DNA of 37,471 bases, from the NCBI GenBank assembly GCA_017853605.1, contig JAFMJG010000008.1, positions 1-37,471 of the forward strand, given 5' to 3'. The notes under the pieces were generated by a model. That model was not told where the DNA came from. It worked only from the letters and a program-made list of their open reading frames with translations, and ran no database searches. Below, one piece after another: positions 7,763-16,028 of this stretch; positions within the stretch are counted from its first letter, which is position 1; every line of letters begins with the position of its first letter. Source of the DNA: a bacterium. GTDB lineage: Bacteria; Bdellovibrionota_C; UBA2361; OMII01. Both the position numbers and the translations under genes were made by a program.

Positions 7763-8950
7763 ATGGCAAATTTTCAAGAAAGCCGCTTTTTGGGGCTCTC
7801 ACCGCGAGCTGTTTGGCTGACCTTGGCGATTGCGGGGGTAGTTGTCGGCCTTTTCTTCGTGCCCCCTGCCTTGAAGCTCCTGGTCGATAGCTCTGGGAAG
7901 CCGAAGCAGAGGAGTGCGGCAGCCGTAGCCCCTCCAGTGAGGCCAGAGGCCGAGCAGAAAGCCGCCATGAGTCCAGAGAAGCTCCAGCAGGTGAGCTCTT
8001 CGATAAGCCCTCAAGCAGTAGAGCAGAAGCAAGCGCAGAAGCCGCAGCCCTCCAAGAAGGGTGACACAAATGACTCGTCCGGGGGATTTTTTTCGGGATG
8101 GGACTTCAAGGTCAAAGCCCGTGGAGCGGGTGATGGCGGAGGAGTTCCTGCTCCTCCAGGGCTCTCTATAGAGAGAATCGGCACAAAGGAGGCGCAGGCC
8201 TTCTTCAAGGGTGGAGTGGCCGACATTAAGCGGTTTATCAAGCGTGAGCGTATTCCACCGGGGCCACAGGCGGACTCCATGATGACGTTTGCCTCTGCTA
8301 TCGGGGAGCTCGCTTCGGGGGTTAAGGGGATCTCAGCTGAAGAGATAGTAGGCCGCCTAGCCGCCCTGCATGCGCAGACCCTCCGCGACCTCTCGGCAGC
8401 GGGGGCAGACCGCGGCGCGCTCATGACCTGGCTCTCCTTGCCGGTTGTGTCCTTTGTTGATGCCGAAACCGGCGTGCACGCCACGGCCAAGATTCGCCAG
8501 CTCTTTATCCCTCGCATGGTCCTCCTGTCGGCCTCGATTGTCGAGCGTGCCCCGCCGGTCTACGGTCTTGGGCAGGGAGCGATGGCAAGCGCGAGGCTGC
8601 AGTTCGCAGTTCGTAGCAGCGATGTGCAGTCAATACGAGTCATAAACAACGGCGAGCTGGTCAAGGACTTAAAGCTCGGCCACCCAAATGCCCAGGGCGA
8701 CCGCGTAGTGCGGCTGAACGGCGATGCGACCGGCGTTTGGACGTTCGTGGCCTTCGACAAGTTTGGAGGGCGGCCTTACAGCCGCAGCTATGCGTTCTAC
8801 CCCAAAGTCATGGGATTTCCGCAGGACCCAAGCGGCCTGTATGAGATCGACTTTGTGCCGGGTTCGGCGCCCAACGCGATCGACAAGTTCTTCTTTGTCG
8901 GAAGCTCCGAAGGCCGGCGCACCAGCGACCCGATTATATCGAGATTCTAG
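7763..8950 (+). CDS. unknown inner-membrane anchored protein
   Basis: I recognise no family. The protein has 395 aa. One transmembrane helix lies near the N terminus (about 17-40, AVWLTLAIAGVVVGLFFV), with few charges before it, so the bulk is probably periplasmic. A Lys/Gln/Pro-rich linker (about 45-125) follows, then an alpha-helical segment (about 135-215). The C-terminal half is beta-rich: ARLQFAVRSSDVQSIRVING-like strands, then ATGVWTFVAFDKFGGRPYSR, suggestive of an Ig-like or sandwich fold. The ATG at 7763 is preceded by GGGGATGTGAAGC. It ends 37 bp before the convergent end of tpiA. A structural or scaffold role is conceivable but not shown. Confidence 0.8.
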   Translation: MANFQESRFLGLSPRAVWLTLAIAGVVVGLFFVPPALKLLVDSSGKPKQRSAAAVAPPVRPEAEQKAAMSPEKLQQVSSSISPQAVEQKQAQKPQPSKKGDTNDSSGGFFSGWDFKVKARGAGDGGGVPAPPGLSIERIGTKEAQAFFKGGVADIKRFIKRERIPPGPQADSMMTFASAIGELASGVKGISAEEIVGRLAALHAQTLRDLSAAGADRGALMTWLSLPVVSFVDAETGVHATAKIRQLFIPRMVLLSASIVERAPPVYGLGQGAMASARLQFAVRSSDVQSIRVINNGELVKDLKLGHPNAQGDRVVRLNGDATGVWTFVAFDKFGGRPYSRSYAFYPKVMGFPQDPSGLYEIDFVPGSAPNAIDKFFFVGSSEGRRTSDPIISRF

Positions 8951-8987
8951 CGCCAGCTCGCTGCTGAAACGGCTACGGAAGCGCTGC

Positions 8988-9758
8988 CTAGCCGCGCGCT
9001 ACCGGCGACTCCTCTGCTATTGCGATGAGGCTAAGCCACTGGTCAACCTTTATGCTGGCGCCTCCGACGAGCGCCCCATCGACTTCGGGCAGCGCGAGGA
9101 TTTCGGCGAAATTTCCCGGATTCACGCTGCCCCCGTAGAGGATGACTGGGCTGCTCGTGAATTGTTTGCGGGCCCACAGCGATTCGATGCAGCGGTGAGC
9201 CTGGCGAATCTCCTCGAGAGCTGCCACTTTGCCAGTCCCGATCGCCCACACCGGCTCGTACGCAAGAACAACCCGCCCGGCCGCATCTCGGGACACGGAC
9301 TCAAGCACCGGTGAAAGCTGCTCCTCCAGCACCGTCTCAGTGCGTCCTGCCGACCGCTCGCCCTCCGTTTCGCCGATGCAGACCACTGCAGTGAGGCCGG
9401 CTGCAAGAGCCCCCTGGGTGCGCTGGGCCACCTGCTGGGAGGATTCCCCGAAAAGGGTCCTGCGTTCGGAGTGACCAACCAACGAGAAGGCGATGCCCAG
9501 ATCCGCGAGGAACACCGGAGATGTCTCGCCCGTGAATGCGCCTGACGCTGCCCAGTGAACGTTTTGGGCCCCGACCACAATTGAGGTGCCTGCCAACTCT
9601 GCGCACACGGGCGCAAGGCTCACCGTCGGGGGAGCAACCCAGACGTCCGTGCGGGCGGTTTTCGGCAGCCCCTCCCGAAGCTTGAGCGCGAACGCCGCTG
9701 CCTGGGAGGGCCCGAGGTTCATCTTCCAGTTGCCGATGAGGAGGTGCCTGTTGCGCAT
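8988..9758 (-). CDS. tpiA: triosephosphate isomerase
   Basis: This glycolytic and gluconeogenic enzyme interconverts dihydroxyacetone phosphate and glyceraldehyde 3-phosphate. All catalytic residues are present: N10 and K12 in GNWKMN, H96 in GHSERR and E168 in AYEPVWAIGTG. The phosphate-binding YGGSVNPGN lies at 208-216. The length of 256 aa is typical. It lies 27 bp downstream of gapA on the same strand, so the two are probably co-transcribed. No phosphoglycerate kinase gene lies between them, although pgk often sits in this position. Confidence 0.97.
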   Translation of the reverse strand: MRNRHLLIGNWKMNLGPSQAAAFALKLREGLPKTARTDVWVAPPTVSLAPVCAELAGTSIVVGAQNVHWAASGAFTGETSPVFLADLGIAFSLVGHSERRTLFGESSQQVAQRTQGALAAGLTAVVCIGETEGERSAGRTETVLEEQLSPVLESVSRDAAGRVVLAYEPVWAIGTGKVAALEEIRQAHRCIESLWARKQFTSSPVILYGGSVNPGNFAEILALPEVDGALVGGASIKVDQWLSLIAIAEESPVARG

Positions 9759-9785
9759 GGGTGCCCCAGAAAAAGTCGCAGAGGC

Positions 9786-10799
9786 CTAGAGGCTCTTTGC
9801 AATCATCTCTGTCACGTCGCACATGCGCGCCGAGAATCCCATCTCGTTGTCGTACCACGCCACCACCTTAGCGAGGCGCTTCTGGACGACCATCGTAGAG
9901 AGCCCATCAACCGTTGAAGAGTGCGTGTCGCCAACGTAGTCGATCGAAACGAGCGGCTCGCTTGAGAACCCGAGGATGCCCTTGAGGGAGTTGTCGCTTG
10001 CGCTCTTGAGGGCGCGATTGATCTCCTCTGCCGAGGCGTCCTGGCCAAGCTCTGCGACGAAGTCCACGACCGACACGTCCGCTGTCGGGACCCGAATCGC
10101 AAAGCCATCGACCTTGCCTTGCAGCTCAGGGATGACCAGCCCGACTGCCTTCGCTGCGCCAGTAGTTGTGGGGATCATCGACAGGGCCGCTGCGCGAGCC
10201 CGCCGCAGGTCCTTGTGGGGCAGGTCGAGGATCTGCTGGTCGTTTGTGTACGAGTGCACGGTGGTCATTGTCCCTCGCACAACACCGAAATTCTCGACGA
10301 GAACCTTCGCTACCGGGGCCAGGCAGTTGGTGGTGCACGAGGCGTTGCTTATGATGTGGTGCTCAGACGGGTTGTAGGATGCGTGATTAACCCCGAACGC
10401 CAGCGTCAGATCCGGGTCCGGCGCTGGGGCCGAGATCAGCACCTTCTTTGCGCCCGCCTGAATGTGCAGAGAGGCCTTGTCCTTCTTCGTGAAGATCCCT
10501 GTGCACTCAAGGACGATTGAGACGCCCATGGCGCCCCACGGGAGCTTGGCAGGGTCCTTCTCAGCCAGCACCTTTATCTCTTGGCCGTTTACCTTGATGC
10601 ACCCTTCGCCCGCCTCGACCGTTCCAGGGAACCGGCCGTGAACGGAGTCGTACTTGAGCAGGTGCGCCAAGGTGGCAGGGTCGGTGAGGTCGTTGATTGC
10701 GACCACCTTGACCAGCTTGGAGGGGTGGTTAGTGAAAAGCTGGCGCAGAATATTGCGCCCGATACGTCCGAAACCGTTGATAGCGATCGACACGCTCAT
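9786..10799 (-). CDS. gapA: glyceraldehyde-3-phosphate dehydrogenase
   Basis: This NAD(P)-dependent enzyme oxidises glyceraldehyde 3-phosphate to 1,3-bisphosphoglycerate. The Rossmann motif INGFGRIGR is at 7-15. The catalytic cysteine is C155 in SNASCTTNC, and the base H182 is in [10 protein letters not shown]. The acidic D37 after VVAIND suggests an NAD preference. The start is ATG at 10799 (337 aa), because AAGGAG lies 7 nt upstream; a further in-frame start 21 bp upstream would swallow that SD. It leads the gapA-tpiA unit. A TATAAC box lies upstream at 10846-10841. Confidence 0.97.
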   Translation of the reverse strand: MSVSIAINGFGRIGRNILRQLFTNHPSKLVKVVAINDLTDPATLAHLLKYDSVHGRFPGTVEAGEGCIKVNGQEIKVLAEKDPAKLPWGAMGVSIVLECTGIFTKKDKASLHIQAGAKKVLISAPAPDPDLTLAFGVNHASYNPSEHHIISNASCTTNCLAPVAKVLVENFGVVRGTMTTVHSYTNDQQILDLPHKDLRRARAAALSMIPTTTGAAKAVGLVIPELQGKVDGFAIRVPTADVSVVDFVAELGQDASAEEINRALKSASDNSLKGILGFSSEPLVSIDYVGDTHSSTVDGLSTMVVQKRLAKVVAWYDNEMGFSARMCDVTEMIAKSL

Positions 10800-10840
10800 G
10801 AGGATCTCCTTTTTAGGCACAGCACATGCTGTCGACGGCA

Positions 10841-10846
10841 GTTATA
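10841..10846 (-). promoter_or_regulatory. candidate -10 box of gapA
   Basis: On the minus strand TATAAC (5 of 6 consensus matches) lies 41 bp before the gapA ATG. The -35 position (TTTCTT, 17 bp upstream) is poor. The 149 bp region between gapA and tolQ must hold promoters for both directions; a C-rich/G-rich imperfect hairpin at about 10873-10897 is also present. Confidence 0.35.
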
Positions 10847-10948
10847 ACCCCCTGTCTATTAAAAAGAAACATCCCCTCCCACGTCTGGTGTGGGGGGGCG
10901 GTATGTGGCATATTTCAGGGCGCAATTTGAGTTTTTGGAGGAATTCTC

Positions 10949-11677
10949 GTGGATCCAGTCAACGTGCCGCCCCTCGCGGCGACTCCGGTCGCTGAAGCCC
11001 CCAGCATCCTTAACATGGTTTTTGGCTCAGGGGTGGTCGTTCAGAGCGTCCTCATCCTCCTGATACTCCTCTCGGTATGGAGCTGGGCAATCACGATCGC
11101 CAAGACGATCCAGTTCCGGAAGGCCCAGAGCACCTCAAGCGAATTTGCGCAGGTCTTTTGGGACTCGCGCAACTTTGCCCGAATCGACGAAACCTCGCGC
11201 CGGCTCATCGATAGCCCGCTTGCAACGGTTTTCGCTTCCGGCTACCGGGAGCTGCTGCTCACTCTTCAAGAGAACAAGGATGCAGGCAAGACAACTGCGG
11301 CGGATCCCTCAGGGGAGCTGGGTACGGTTGAACGTGCGCTGCGCCGCGCAGAGCTGGAGGAGACCCATCGCCTAGAGCGAGGGGTTACCTTCTTGGCGAC
11401 AGTTGCGAGCGCCGCCCCGTTTATTGGGCTGTTTGGGACGGTTTGGGGCATCATGAACGCATTCCACGGCTTGAGCGAGGCGAAGAGCTCTACTATTCAG
11501 GCGGTCGCCCCTGGCATCTCGGAGGCCCTGGTAGCCACGGCGGTGGGCCTGGCGGCGGCCATCCCGGCAGCAATCGCGTTCAACTACTTCTCGGCATCCA
11601 TCCGCAAGTTTCGCCAGTCAATGGACAGCTTTTCGGAGGAGTTCCTCAACATCGCCCGCCGCTACTTTGTCCGTTAG
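10949..11677 (+). CDS. tolQ: Tol-Pal system proton channel subunit TolQ (ExbB/MotA family)
   Basis: This inner-membrane protein forms the proton-driven motor with TolR and powers TolA for outer-membrane invagination at division. Three transmembrane segments are seen: about 30-52, 143-168 (ATVASAAPFIGLFGTVWGIM, the conserved family signature) and 186-212. The 242 aa length and the large cytoplasmic loop between the first and second segments fit TolQ/ExbB. I call it TolQ rather than ExbB because tolR, tolA, tolB and pal follow. The start is GTG at 10949 with GGAGG about 7 nt upstream. Confidence 0.93.
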   Translation: MDPVNVPPLAATPVAEAPSILNMVFGSGVVVQSVLILLILLSVWSWAITIAKTIQFRKAQSTSSEFAQVFWDSRNFARIDETSRRLIDSPLATVFASGYRELLLTLQENKDAGKTTAADPSGELGTVERALRRAELEETHRLERGVTFLATVASAAPFIGLFGTVWGIMNAFHGLSEAKSSTIQAVAPGISEALVATAVGLAAAIPAAIAFNYFSASIRKFRQSMDSFSEEFLNIARRYFVR

Positions 11678-11704
11678 GTAAAGGCGCAAGGCGAGGGAGG
11701 CACT

Positions 11705-12136
11705 ATGGCGAGCAACTTTCAGTCCGACACAGACGGCCCGATAGCAACGATCAACGTCACGCCGCTTGTGGACGTGATGCTGGTGCTGCTGGTGATCTTC
11801 ATGGTCACGGCGCCGATGCTTCAGCAGGGCGTTGAGGTGGACCTGCCGAAAGCCACCACGGCGCCCCTGAAGGGCTCAAGCGAGCAGATCGTCATCTCGA
11901 TTGACAAGGCTGGCACTGTGTTTCTCGGCGCAGGAAACCAGGTGCCGCTTCCAGAGCTTGCGGACAAGGTGAAGGCGATCTTCGCCAACAAGCCGCCGCA
12001 GGAGCACAAGGTATACATTAAGGGCGATGCCTCGCTTGGCTACGGCCGCATTATGGAGGTGATGGCTGCCCTGCACGAGGGCGGTATTACCCAGATCGGG
12101 CTGGTTTCTGCGGCTCCAGAGGGGAGAGGGGCTTAA
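11705..12136 (+). CDS. tolR: Tol-Pal system protein TolR (ExbD family)
   Basis: This is the partner of TolQ in the motor. One transmembrane helix (about 22-41) contains the essential protonatable aspartate D23 in NVTPLVDVMLVLLVIF. The periplasmic domain (about 45-143) ends with the usual dimerisation fold. The length of 143 aa is normal. The ATG at 11705 has GGAGG 4 nt upstream and lies 27 bp after tolQ. Confidence 0.95.
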   Translation: MASNFQSDTDGPIATINVTPLVDVMLVLLVIFMVTAPMLQQGVEVDLPKATTAPLKGSSEQIVISIDKAGTVFLGAGNQVPLPELADKVKAIFANKPPQEHKVYIKGDASLGYGRIMEVMAALHEGGITQIGLVSAAPEGRGA

Positions 12137-12152
12137 GAGGGGCGTCGAAACA

Positions 12153-12983
12153 TTGATCGTGAGCTCGCTAGAAAGAAAACCGAGCGACTACCACAACGCG
12201 GGGCTGGCTTTGTCGGTGGTGGGGCACCTGGTGCTCGCGTACGTCGTCTTTGTCGAGGTTTTTCCGAATCTTGGAGAGTTCCCGGAGCCGGTCGTCTACT
12301 CGATTTCAATAGAGAGCGGCAAGAATCTCGGGGGTGCCAGCCAGGTTCCCAAGGATGACAAGAAGAGCGAGCTGGCCCCAATCAAAAACGTGACGGCCCC
12401 TGAGGAACAGGCGTCTCAAGCTGAGGAGATGAGGGCGGAGAAGGCCGAGGAGCCGGCGGAGGATGCTGAGGTGAGCTCCCAGGAGGCCAAGCCAACCCCG
12501 CGCCCGACAGCCAAGCCCACGGCCACCAAGACACCGGCGAAGAAGCCCGGCGAGAAAGCAAAAAAAAGTGACGGGGACAACGTCGATAAGCGGCTCCAAG
12601 CGGCGCTTCAACGGTACCTTGGGGAGTCGGCAGATGCGGGCGGGAAAGGCTTTGGGGCTGCGTCTGTGGGGGGCAGCGGAATGGGGGGCGGCGTTGTCCG
12701 GCCCAAGGAGTTCTTCATCTACGAGAAGATCGTTCGAAGCCGGATCAAGGAGGCTTGGCGATGGTACAGGAAGGACACTGAGTACATCACGCAGGTTGCT
12801 TTTGAGATTGAGCCAGACGGGCTAATTAAAAACGTGCGCGTGGTCAAAGGATCGGGTGATGGCAGCTTCGATGAGTCCGTTGTTCGTGCGGTCACAAAAG
12901 CGAGCCCGCTGCCTCCGCCCCCACAGGTGGTGTACGAACAGTACTTCAAGAGCGTCCGCATAACCTTCGATCCTAGGGAGTAA
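12153..12983 (+). CDS. tolA: TolA-like energy transducer with TonB C-terminal domain
   Basis: This 276 aa protein links the TolQR motor to the outer membrane. A single transmembrane helix lies at about 17-38. A Lys/Glu/Ala/Pro-rich periplasmic stalk (about 65-155) follows, then a Gly-rich hinge. The C-terminal TonB-like domain (about 190-276) contains RIKEAWRWY, VAFEIEPDGLIKNVRVVKGSG and SFDESVVRAVTKASPLPPPP. This is the classical pattern of TonB/TolA C-terminal domains. The start is TTG at 12153, with GTG at 12159 as an alternative; the SD (AGAGGGG) is weak and distant. Position between tolR and tolB supports TolA over TonB. Confidence 0.88.
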   Translation: MIVSSLERKPSDYHNAGLALSVVGHLVLAYVVFVEVFPNLGEFPEPVVYSISIESGKNLGGASQVPKDDKKSELAPIKNVTAPEEQASQAEEMRAEKAEEPAEDAEVSSQEAKPTPRPTAKPTATKTPAKKPGEKAKKSDGDNVDKRLQAALQRYLGESADAGGKGFGAASVGGSGMGGGVVRPKEFFIYEKIVRSRIKEAWRWYRKDTEYITQVAFEIEPDGLIKNVRVVKGSGDGSFDESVVRAVTKASPLPPPPQVVYEQYFKSVRITFDPRE

Positions 12984-13080
12984 CGGGTCGCCAAGGTTTT
13001 GCCCACCGCGGGTTGCGCCCGGCGCGACACTAGGGCATTTTTACCCAGTGCGTGCATGCCTTTATCTCCAGGAGAGCCCC

Positions 13081-14373
13081 ATGAAGAAGTTTCTCGTCGC
13101 CGCAGCTGCGGTGCTTGTATTGCCGGCGGCTTCTCAGGCCCAGACGGATCTCTATGTCAGGGGGGCAGGCAGGCTCATCCCTATCGCGCTCCCCAAGCTC
13201 TGTAACCAGAGTGATGAGCAGGGGCCAGCCAGCGAGATCCCATCCACTATCGCCCGTGACTTGGACCTCTCGGGGTACTTCGAGGTGCTCGACCAGAAGG
13301 GCTACATCGAGACGCCCGGCAAGTGCGGGCCGCCGGAGGGCACGGCCTTCTCGGACTGGACGGTTATCGGAGCAGAGGGGTTAGTTAAGGGTGAGGTGCT
13401 CTCAGAGGGGGGCGGCCTGACTGTGCGCCTCTACCTGCTTGATGTGCAAAAGGGCATCAGGGTGGTCGCGAAACAGTATACAGATGCGGAGCCCGAGCAG
13501 GCTAAGGTAATAGCCCACAAGTTTGCAAATGAGGTCATGAAGTACTACACCGGCTTGGCCGGGCCATTCGGAAGCCGAATTGCATTTTCCTCTCGTGTGG
13601 GGAGATTCAAGGAGCTCTTTGTAATGGACATGGATGGGTCAGAGATCACACAGCTCACCAACGAGCGTGGCCTGGCCCTCTCCTCAGCGTGGGATCCGTC
13701 AGGCACCAAGCTGGTGTATACCAGCTTTCGTAACCGGGTGCCGGACCTCTTCGTCCTCGACGTTGCTTCAAAGTCCGCCCGCCAGCTCACAAAAACCACC
13801 GAGCTAGAGGTCGGGGCGCACTTTCTCAACGAAAGCGAGGTGCTGGCATCCCGGACCGAAGGTGCGGACAGCGACATCGTCCTTCTTGACCTGGACGGCA
13901 AGGTGCGCCGGAAGCTCACCCCGCTCAACCGGGCTATAGACGTTTCTCCGGTGCCGTCTCCGGACGGCTCAAAGGTCATATTCTGCTCGAACAGGGGCGG
14001 GGGCCCGCAGATCTATGTCATGGGAGTAGATGGCTCAAATCCGCAGAGGGTTAGCTTCGTGTCCTCGAATTACTGCACCTCTCCGGCGTGGTCTCCCACG
14101 GGGGATAAGATCGCGTACGTATGCCGGGCTGACGGAAATTTTCAGCTGTTTGTGAGCAGCCCGGATGGATCAAACGCCGTTCAGCTTACCAGCTCTGGGA
14201 CGAACGAGGACCCTGAGTTCTCCCCTGATGGGCGCTACTTAGTGTTTTCGACATCATCGTTCGGGGATGGCCGGAGCATCGCTATCATGCGGGCAGATGG
14301 CTCTAATCTCAAGCAAGTTGCCAAAAGTAGGGGCGGTGATTTTGAGCCCGCCTGGGGTCCTAGCCCCCGCTAG
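13081..14373 (+). CDS. tolB: Tol-Pal system periplasmic beta-propeller TolB
   Basis: This periplasmic protein of 430 aa binds Pal and TolA. A signal peptide is clear: MKKFLVAAAAVLVLPAAS, with cleavage likely after SQA at about residue 20. The N-terminal alpha/beta domain (about 25-160) is followed by at least five PD40 propeller repeats (about 165-430), seen as SPDGSKVIF, SPTGDKIAYV and SPDGRYLVF units. The start is ATG at 13081 with CAGGAG upstream; an in-frame GTG at 13048 would add residues before the signal peptide. It ends 350 bp before pal, an unusually wide break for this operon. Confidence 0.95.
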   Translation: MKKFLVAAAAVLVLPAASQAQTDLYVRGAGRLIPIALPKLCNQSDEQGPASEIPSTIARDLDLSGYFEVLDQKGYIETPGKCGPPEGTAFSDWTVIGAEGLVKGEVLSEGGGLTVRLYLLDVQKGIRVVAKQYTDAEPEQAKVIAHKFANEVMKYYTGLAGPFGSRIAFSSRVGRFKELFVMDMDGSEITQLTNERGLALSSAWDPSGTKLVYTSFRNRVPDLFVLDVASKSARQLTKTTELEVGAHFLNESEVLASRTEGADSDIVLLDLDGKVRRKLTPLNRAIDVSPVPSPDGSKVIFCSNRGGGPQIYVMGVDGSNPQRVSFVSSNYCTSPAWSPTGDKIAYVCRADGNFQLFVSSPDGSNAVQLTSSGTNEDPEFSPDGRYLVFSTSSFGDGRSIAIMRADGSNLKQVAKSRGGDFEPAWGPSPR

Positions 14374-14723
14374 CCTCGGGATAGGTCAGGCGTGAGCGGA
14401 ATCATCGCAACCTGAAGATCTCAGCGGTTACCTTCTTGCAAACTTGCATGTTGTAAAGTATCAAGGGCATTACCGCGGAACACAAAAATCCGGAACACGT
14501 CCTTTGGGTTAACGCCTAATGAGCGGGGTTGCAAAGTCGGATAAGAGTGGGAAGGGGGCCCCGAGCGGGCTTGTTTCGGGAGGCAGGGCTGATGGAGGCG
14601 TCAGTCGTGCCTTTCGGTACGGCCTTACCGGAGGTTTTCATTTGAGCTTAGGCCGCTCCCTGATGTGTCTGGGGTTAGCGGCTGGGGCTGAAAAGAGATT
14701 AGGCAATATTTCGGGAGGAAATT
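14374..14723 (+). other. intergenic region before pal with a candidate promoter
   Basis: These 350 bp separate tolB from pal. I see no convincing gene: a frame opening at 14519 runs into pal out of frame and has no SD. The region holds a promoter candidate at 14436-14464, a short direct repeat CGGAACAC (about 14475-14500), and G-rich stretches. It would give pal a leader of about 250 nt. Confidence 0.4.
14436..14464 (+). promoter_or_regulatory. candidate promoter for pal
   Basis: TTGCAA (14436-14441) and TATCAA (14459-14464), each 4 of 6 to consensus, are spaced 17 bp apart. With the terminator just after pal, this suggests that pal can be made from its own transcript. Confidence 0.35.
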
Positions 14724-15161
14724 ATGCGAAGTTTGAAAGTTCTAGCAGTAAGTTTCGTAGCAGTATTGGCCACAGGTTGCCATTGCCGCACGACAGGCGA
14801 TATGGGCAACGTTCCGCCACCAACCGGTGATGGTCCGCTGAAGGACATCCACTTCGCGTTTGATTCGTCAAAGCTTGATGCTGACGCTAAGAGCACCCTC
14901 AATGCCAATGCTGACTGGCTCAAGATGAATGCCGGAAAGAAGGTACAGGTTGAGGGCCACTGCGATGAGCGCGGAACTGCAGAGTACAACATGGTGCTCG
15001 GAGCTCACCGCGCCAAGGCTGGAGCTGACTACCTGAAGACGCAGGGTGTTCCTGCTTCAGATATCAGCACTGTAAGCTACGGAGAGGAGCTTCCGCTCGA
15101 TCCAGCGCACAACGAGGCTGCTTGGGCTAAGAACCGCCGCGATCACTTCAAGGTTGACTAG
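14724..15161 (+). CDS. pal: peptidoglycan-associated lipoprotein Pal
   Basis: This outer-membrane lipoprotein anchors the envelope to peptidoglycan through an OmpA-type domain. The signal peptide ends with a lipobox at LATGC, giving lipidated C19. The OmpA C-like domain (about 38-145) has IHFAFDSSKL, the Pal hallmark EGHCDERGTAEYN, the GAHRAKA helix and the final KNRRDHF. D and R residues in these motifs bind meso-diaminopimelate. At 145 aa it is slightly shorter than usual at the C terminus. The ATG at 14724 has GGGAGG about 6 nt upstream. Confidence 0.95.
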   Translation: MRSLKVLAVSFVAVLATGCHCRTTGDMGNVPPPTGDGPLKDIHFAFDSSKLDADAKSTLNANADWLKMNAGKKVQVEGHCDERGTAEYNMVLGAHRAKAGADYLKTQGVPASDISTVSYGEELPLDPAHNEAAWAKNRRDHFKVD

Positions 15162-15180
15162 TCCCCGCAGTTAAAGTCTT

Positions 15181-15196
15181 GCGGTTGCAGAACCGC
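15181..15196 (+). repeat. short hairpin after pal
   Basis: GCGGTT, a GCAG loop and AACCGC form a perfect 6 bp stem 19 bp after the pal stop. It lies just upstream of the intrinsic terminator and could help protect the pal mRNA 3' end. Confidence 0.35.
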
Positions 15197-15206
15197 GGCT
15201 TAAGAT

Positions 15207-15256
15207 GGGGCCTTAGGGCGGCTTATTGAGGCCAGCCCTAAGGCCCCACTTTTTTT
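15207..15256 (+). terminator. strong intrinsic terminator between pal and cpoB
   Basis: GGGGCCTTAGGGC (15207-15219) and GCCCTAAGGCCCC (15235-15247) are perfect 13 bp complements with a 15 nt loop, followed by AC and seven T (15250-15256). This is a textbook rho-independent terminator. Its T-run ends 13 bp before the cpoB ATG, so cpoB expression must come from read-through or an undetected promoter. Confidence 0.9.
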
Positions 15257-15269
15257 GGAACGAACTGGT

Positions 15270-15980
15270 ATGATGCGCGTTGCTCTCTCTCTTGCCCTGC
15301 TAGCCTCAACAGTGGGGTGCTCAAGCTTCGACCTTGGCAAAAAGGTGGCCCGGCTGGAGCGCCGTATCGACGACATGAGCGCTTTTCAGCAGGAGCAGAC
15401 TGAGACTATTAATTCTTTAGATAGCCAGCTAAAGCTCCTGTCAGGCCGACTGGAAGAGCTGGAGTTCGGCCAGCACAAGAGGGTGGGGACGGACCTCGCT
15501 GCCATGAAGGAGGATATTTCGGCGTTGAGGCGCCGTGTGCCGCCGCCGACTGCGGTGCCGGTTGCTGAGCTGGATGCCGATGAGGTTTGGGCCAACCAGC
15601 TGCCCGCAGAAACTGCCCAAATCTTTATGGATGCCCTCGCGGCCCTGAGGGATGGGCGCTTTGCTGATGCGCTCCCGCTCCTGCAGAGCGCTGCTGGCCA
15701 AGCTGACTCCTCTGACAGGGCCGGCGTGATCCTGTTTTGGCAGGGAGTGGCGTATGATGGACTGAGCGACAATAAGGGGGCGTTGCGCTCTTACGCTGAG
15801 GCGGTTGCGAGGTTTCCAAAGTCGCCCCGAGCGCCGGCTAGCCTTGCGCGGCAGGCTGAGGTGCTTGTCAGGCTGGGAGACAAGCAAACCGCGAGGGATA
15901 GCCTTAAGAAGCTCATCAAGGACTACCCGAAGTCACCAGAGGCTACGGCGGCCAAGGAGCGGCTCAAGGAGCTAAAGTAG
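15270..15980 (+). CDS. cpoB: Tol-Pal associated coiled-coil/TPR lipoprotein CpoB (YbgF)
   Basis: This protein coordinates peptidoglycan synthesis with Tol-driven outer-membrane constriction in known systems. The signal sequence MMRVALSLALLAS ends at VGC, suggesting a lipoprotein (E. coli CpoB is soluble). A coiled-coil segment (about 25-75, KKVARLERRIDDM and SQLKLLSGRLEELE) mediates trimerisation in the family. The C-terminal part (about 112-236) has TPR repeats, including the typical FPKSPRAPASL and YPKSPEATAAKERL. The start is ATG at 15270 or 15273 (236 or 235 aa); a TTG at 15255 lies within the terminator T-run and is rejected. Confidence 0.9.
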   Translation: MMRVALSLALLASTVGCSSFDLGKKVARLERRIDDMSAFQQEQTETINSLDSQLKLLSGRLEELEFGQHKRVGTDLAAMKEDISALRRRVPPPTAVPVAELDADEVWANQLPAETAQIFMDALAALRDGRFADALPLLQSAAGQADSSDRAGVILFWQGVAYDGLSDNKGALRSYAEAVARFPKSPRAPASLARQAEVLVRLGDKQTARDSLKKLIKDYPKSPEATAAKERLKELK

Positions 15981-16028
15981 CGTTGCTCGCGGGGTGCTGT
16001 GCCCCGGGCGCTCGCCAAGCGAGGGTGA

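Noticed and set aside
10826-10837. CAGCACATGCTG near-palindrome upstream of gapA considered as an operator
   Set aside because: Only 5 bp arms with a 2 nt centre; such a match is common by chance and nothing else supports it.
14519-14830. A 103-codon frame across the tolB-pal gap into pal
   Set aside because: It runs into pal in another frame, has no SD, and its sequence resembles no protein pattern.
15255-15269. TTG at 15255 as the cpoB start
   Set aside because: It lies inside the T-run of the terminator; the ATG pair at 15270/15273 directly precedes the signal peptide.
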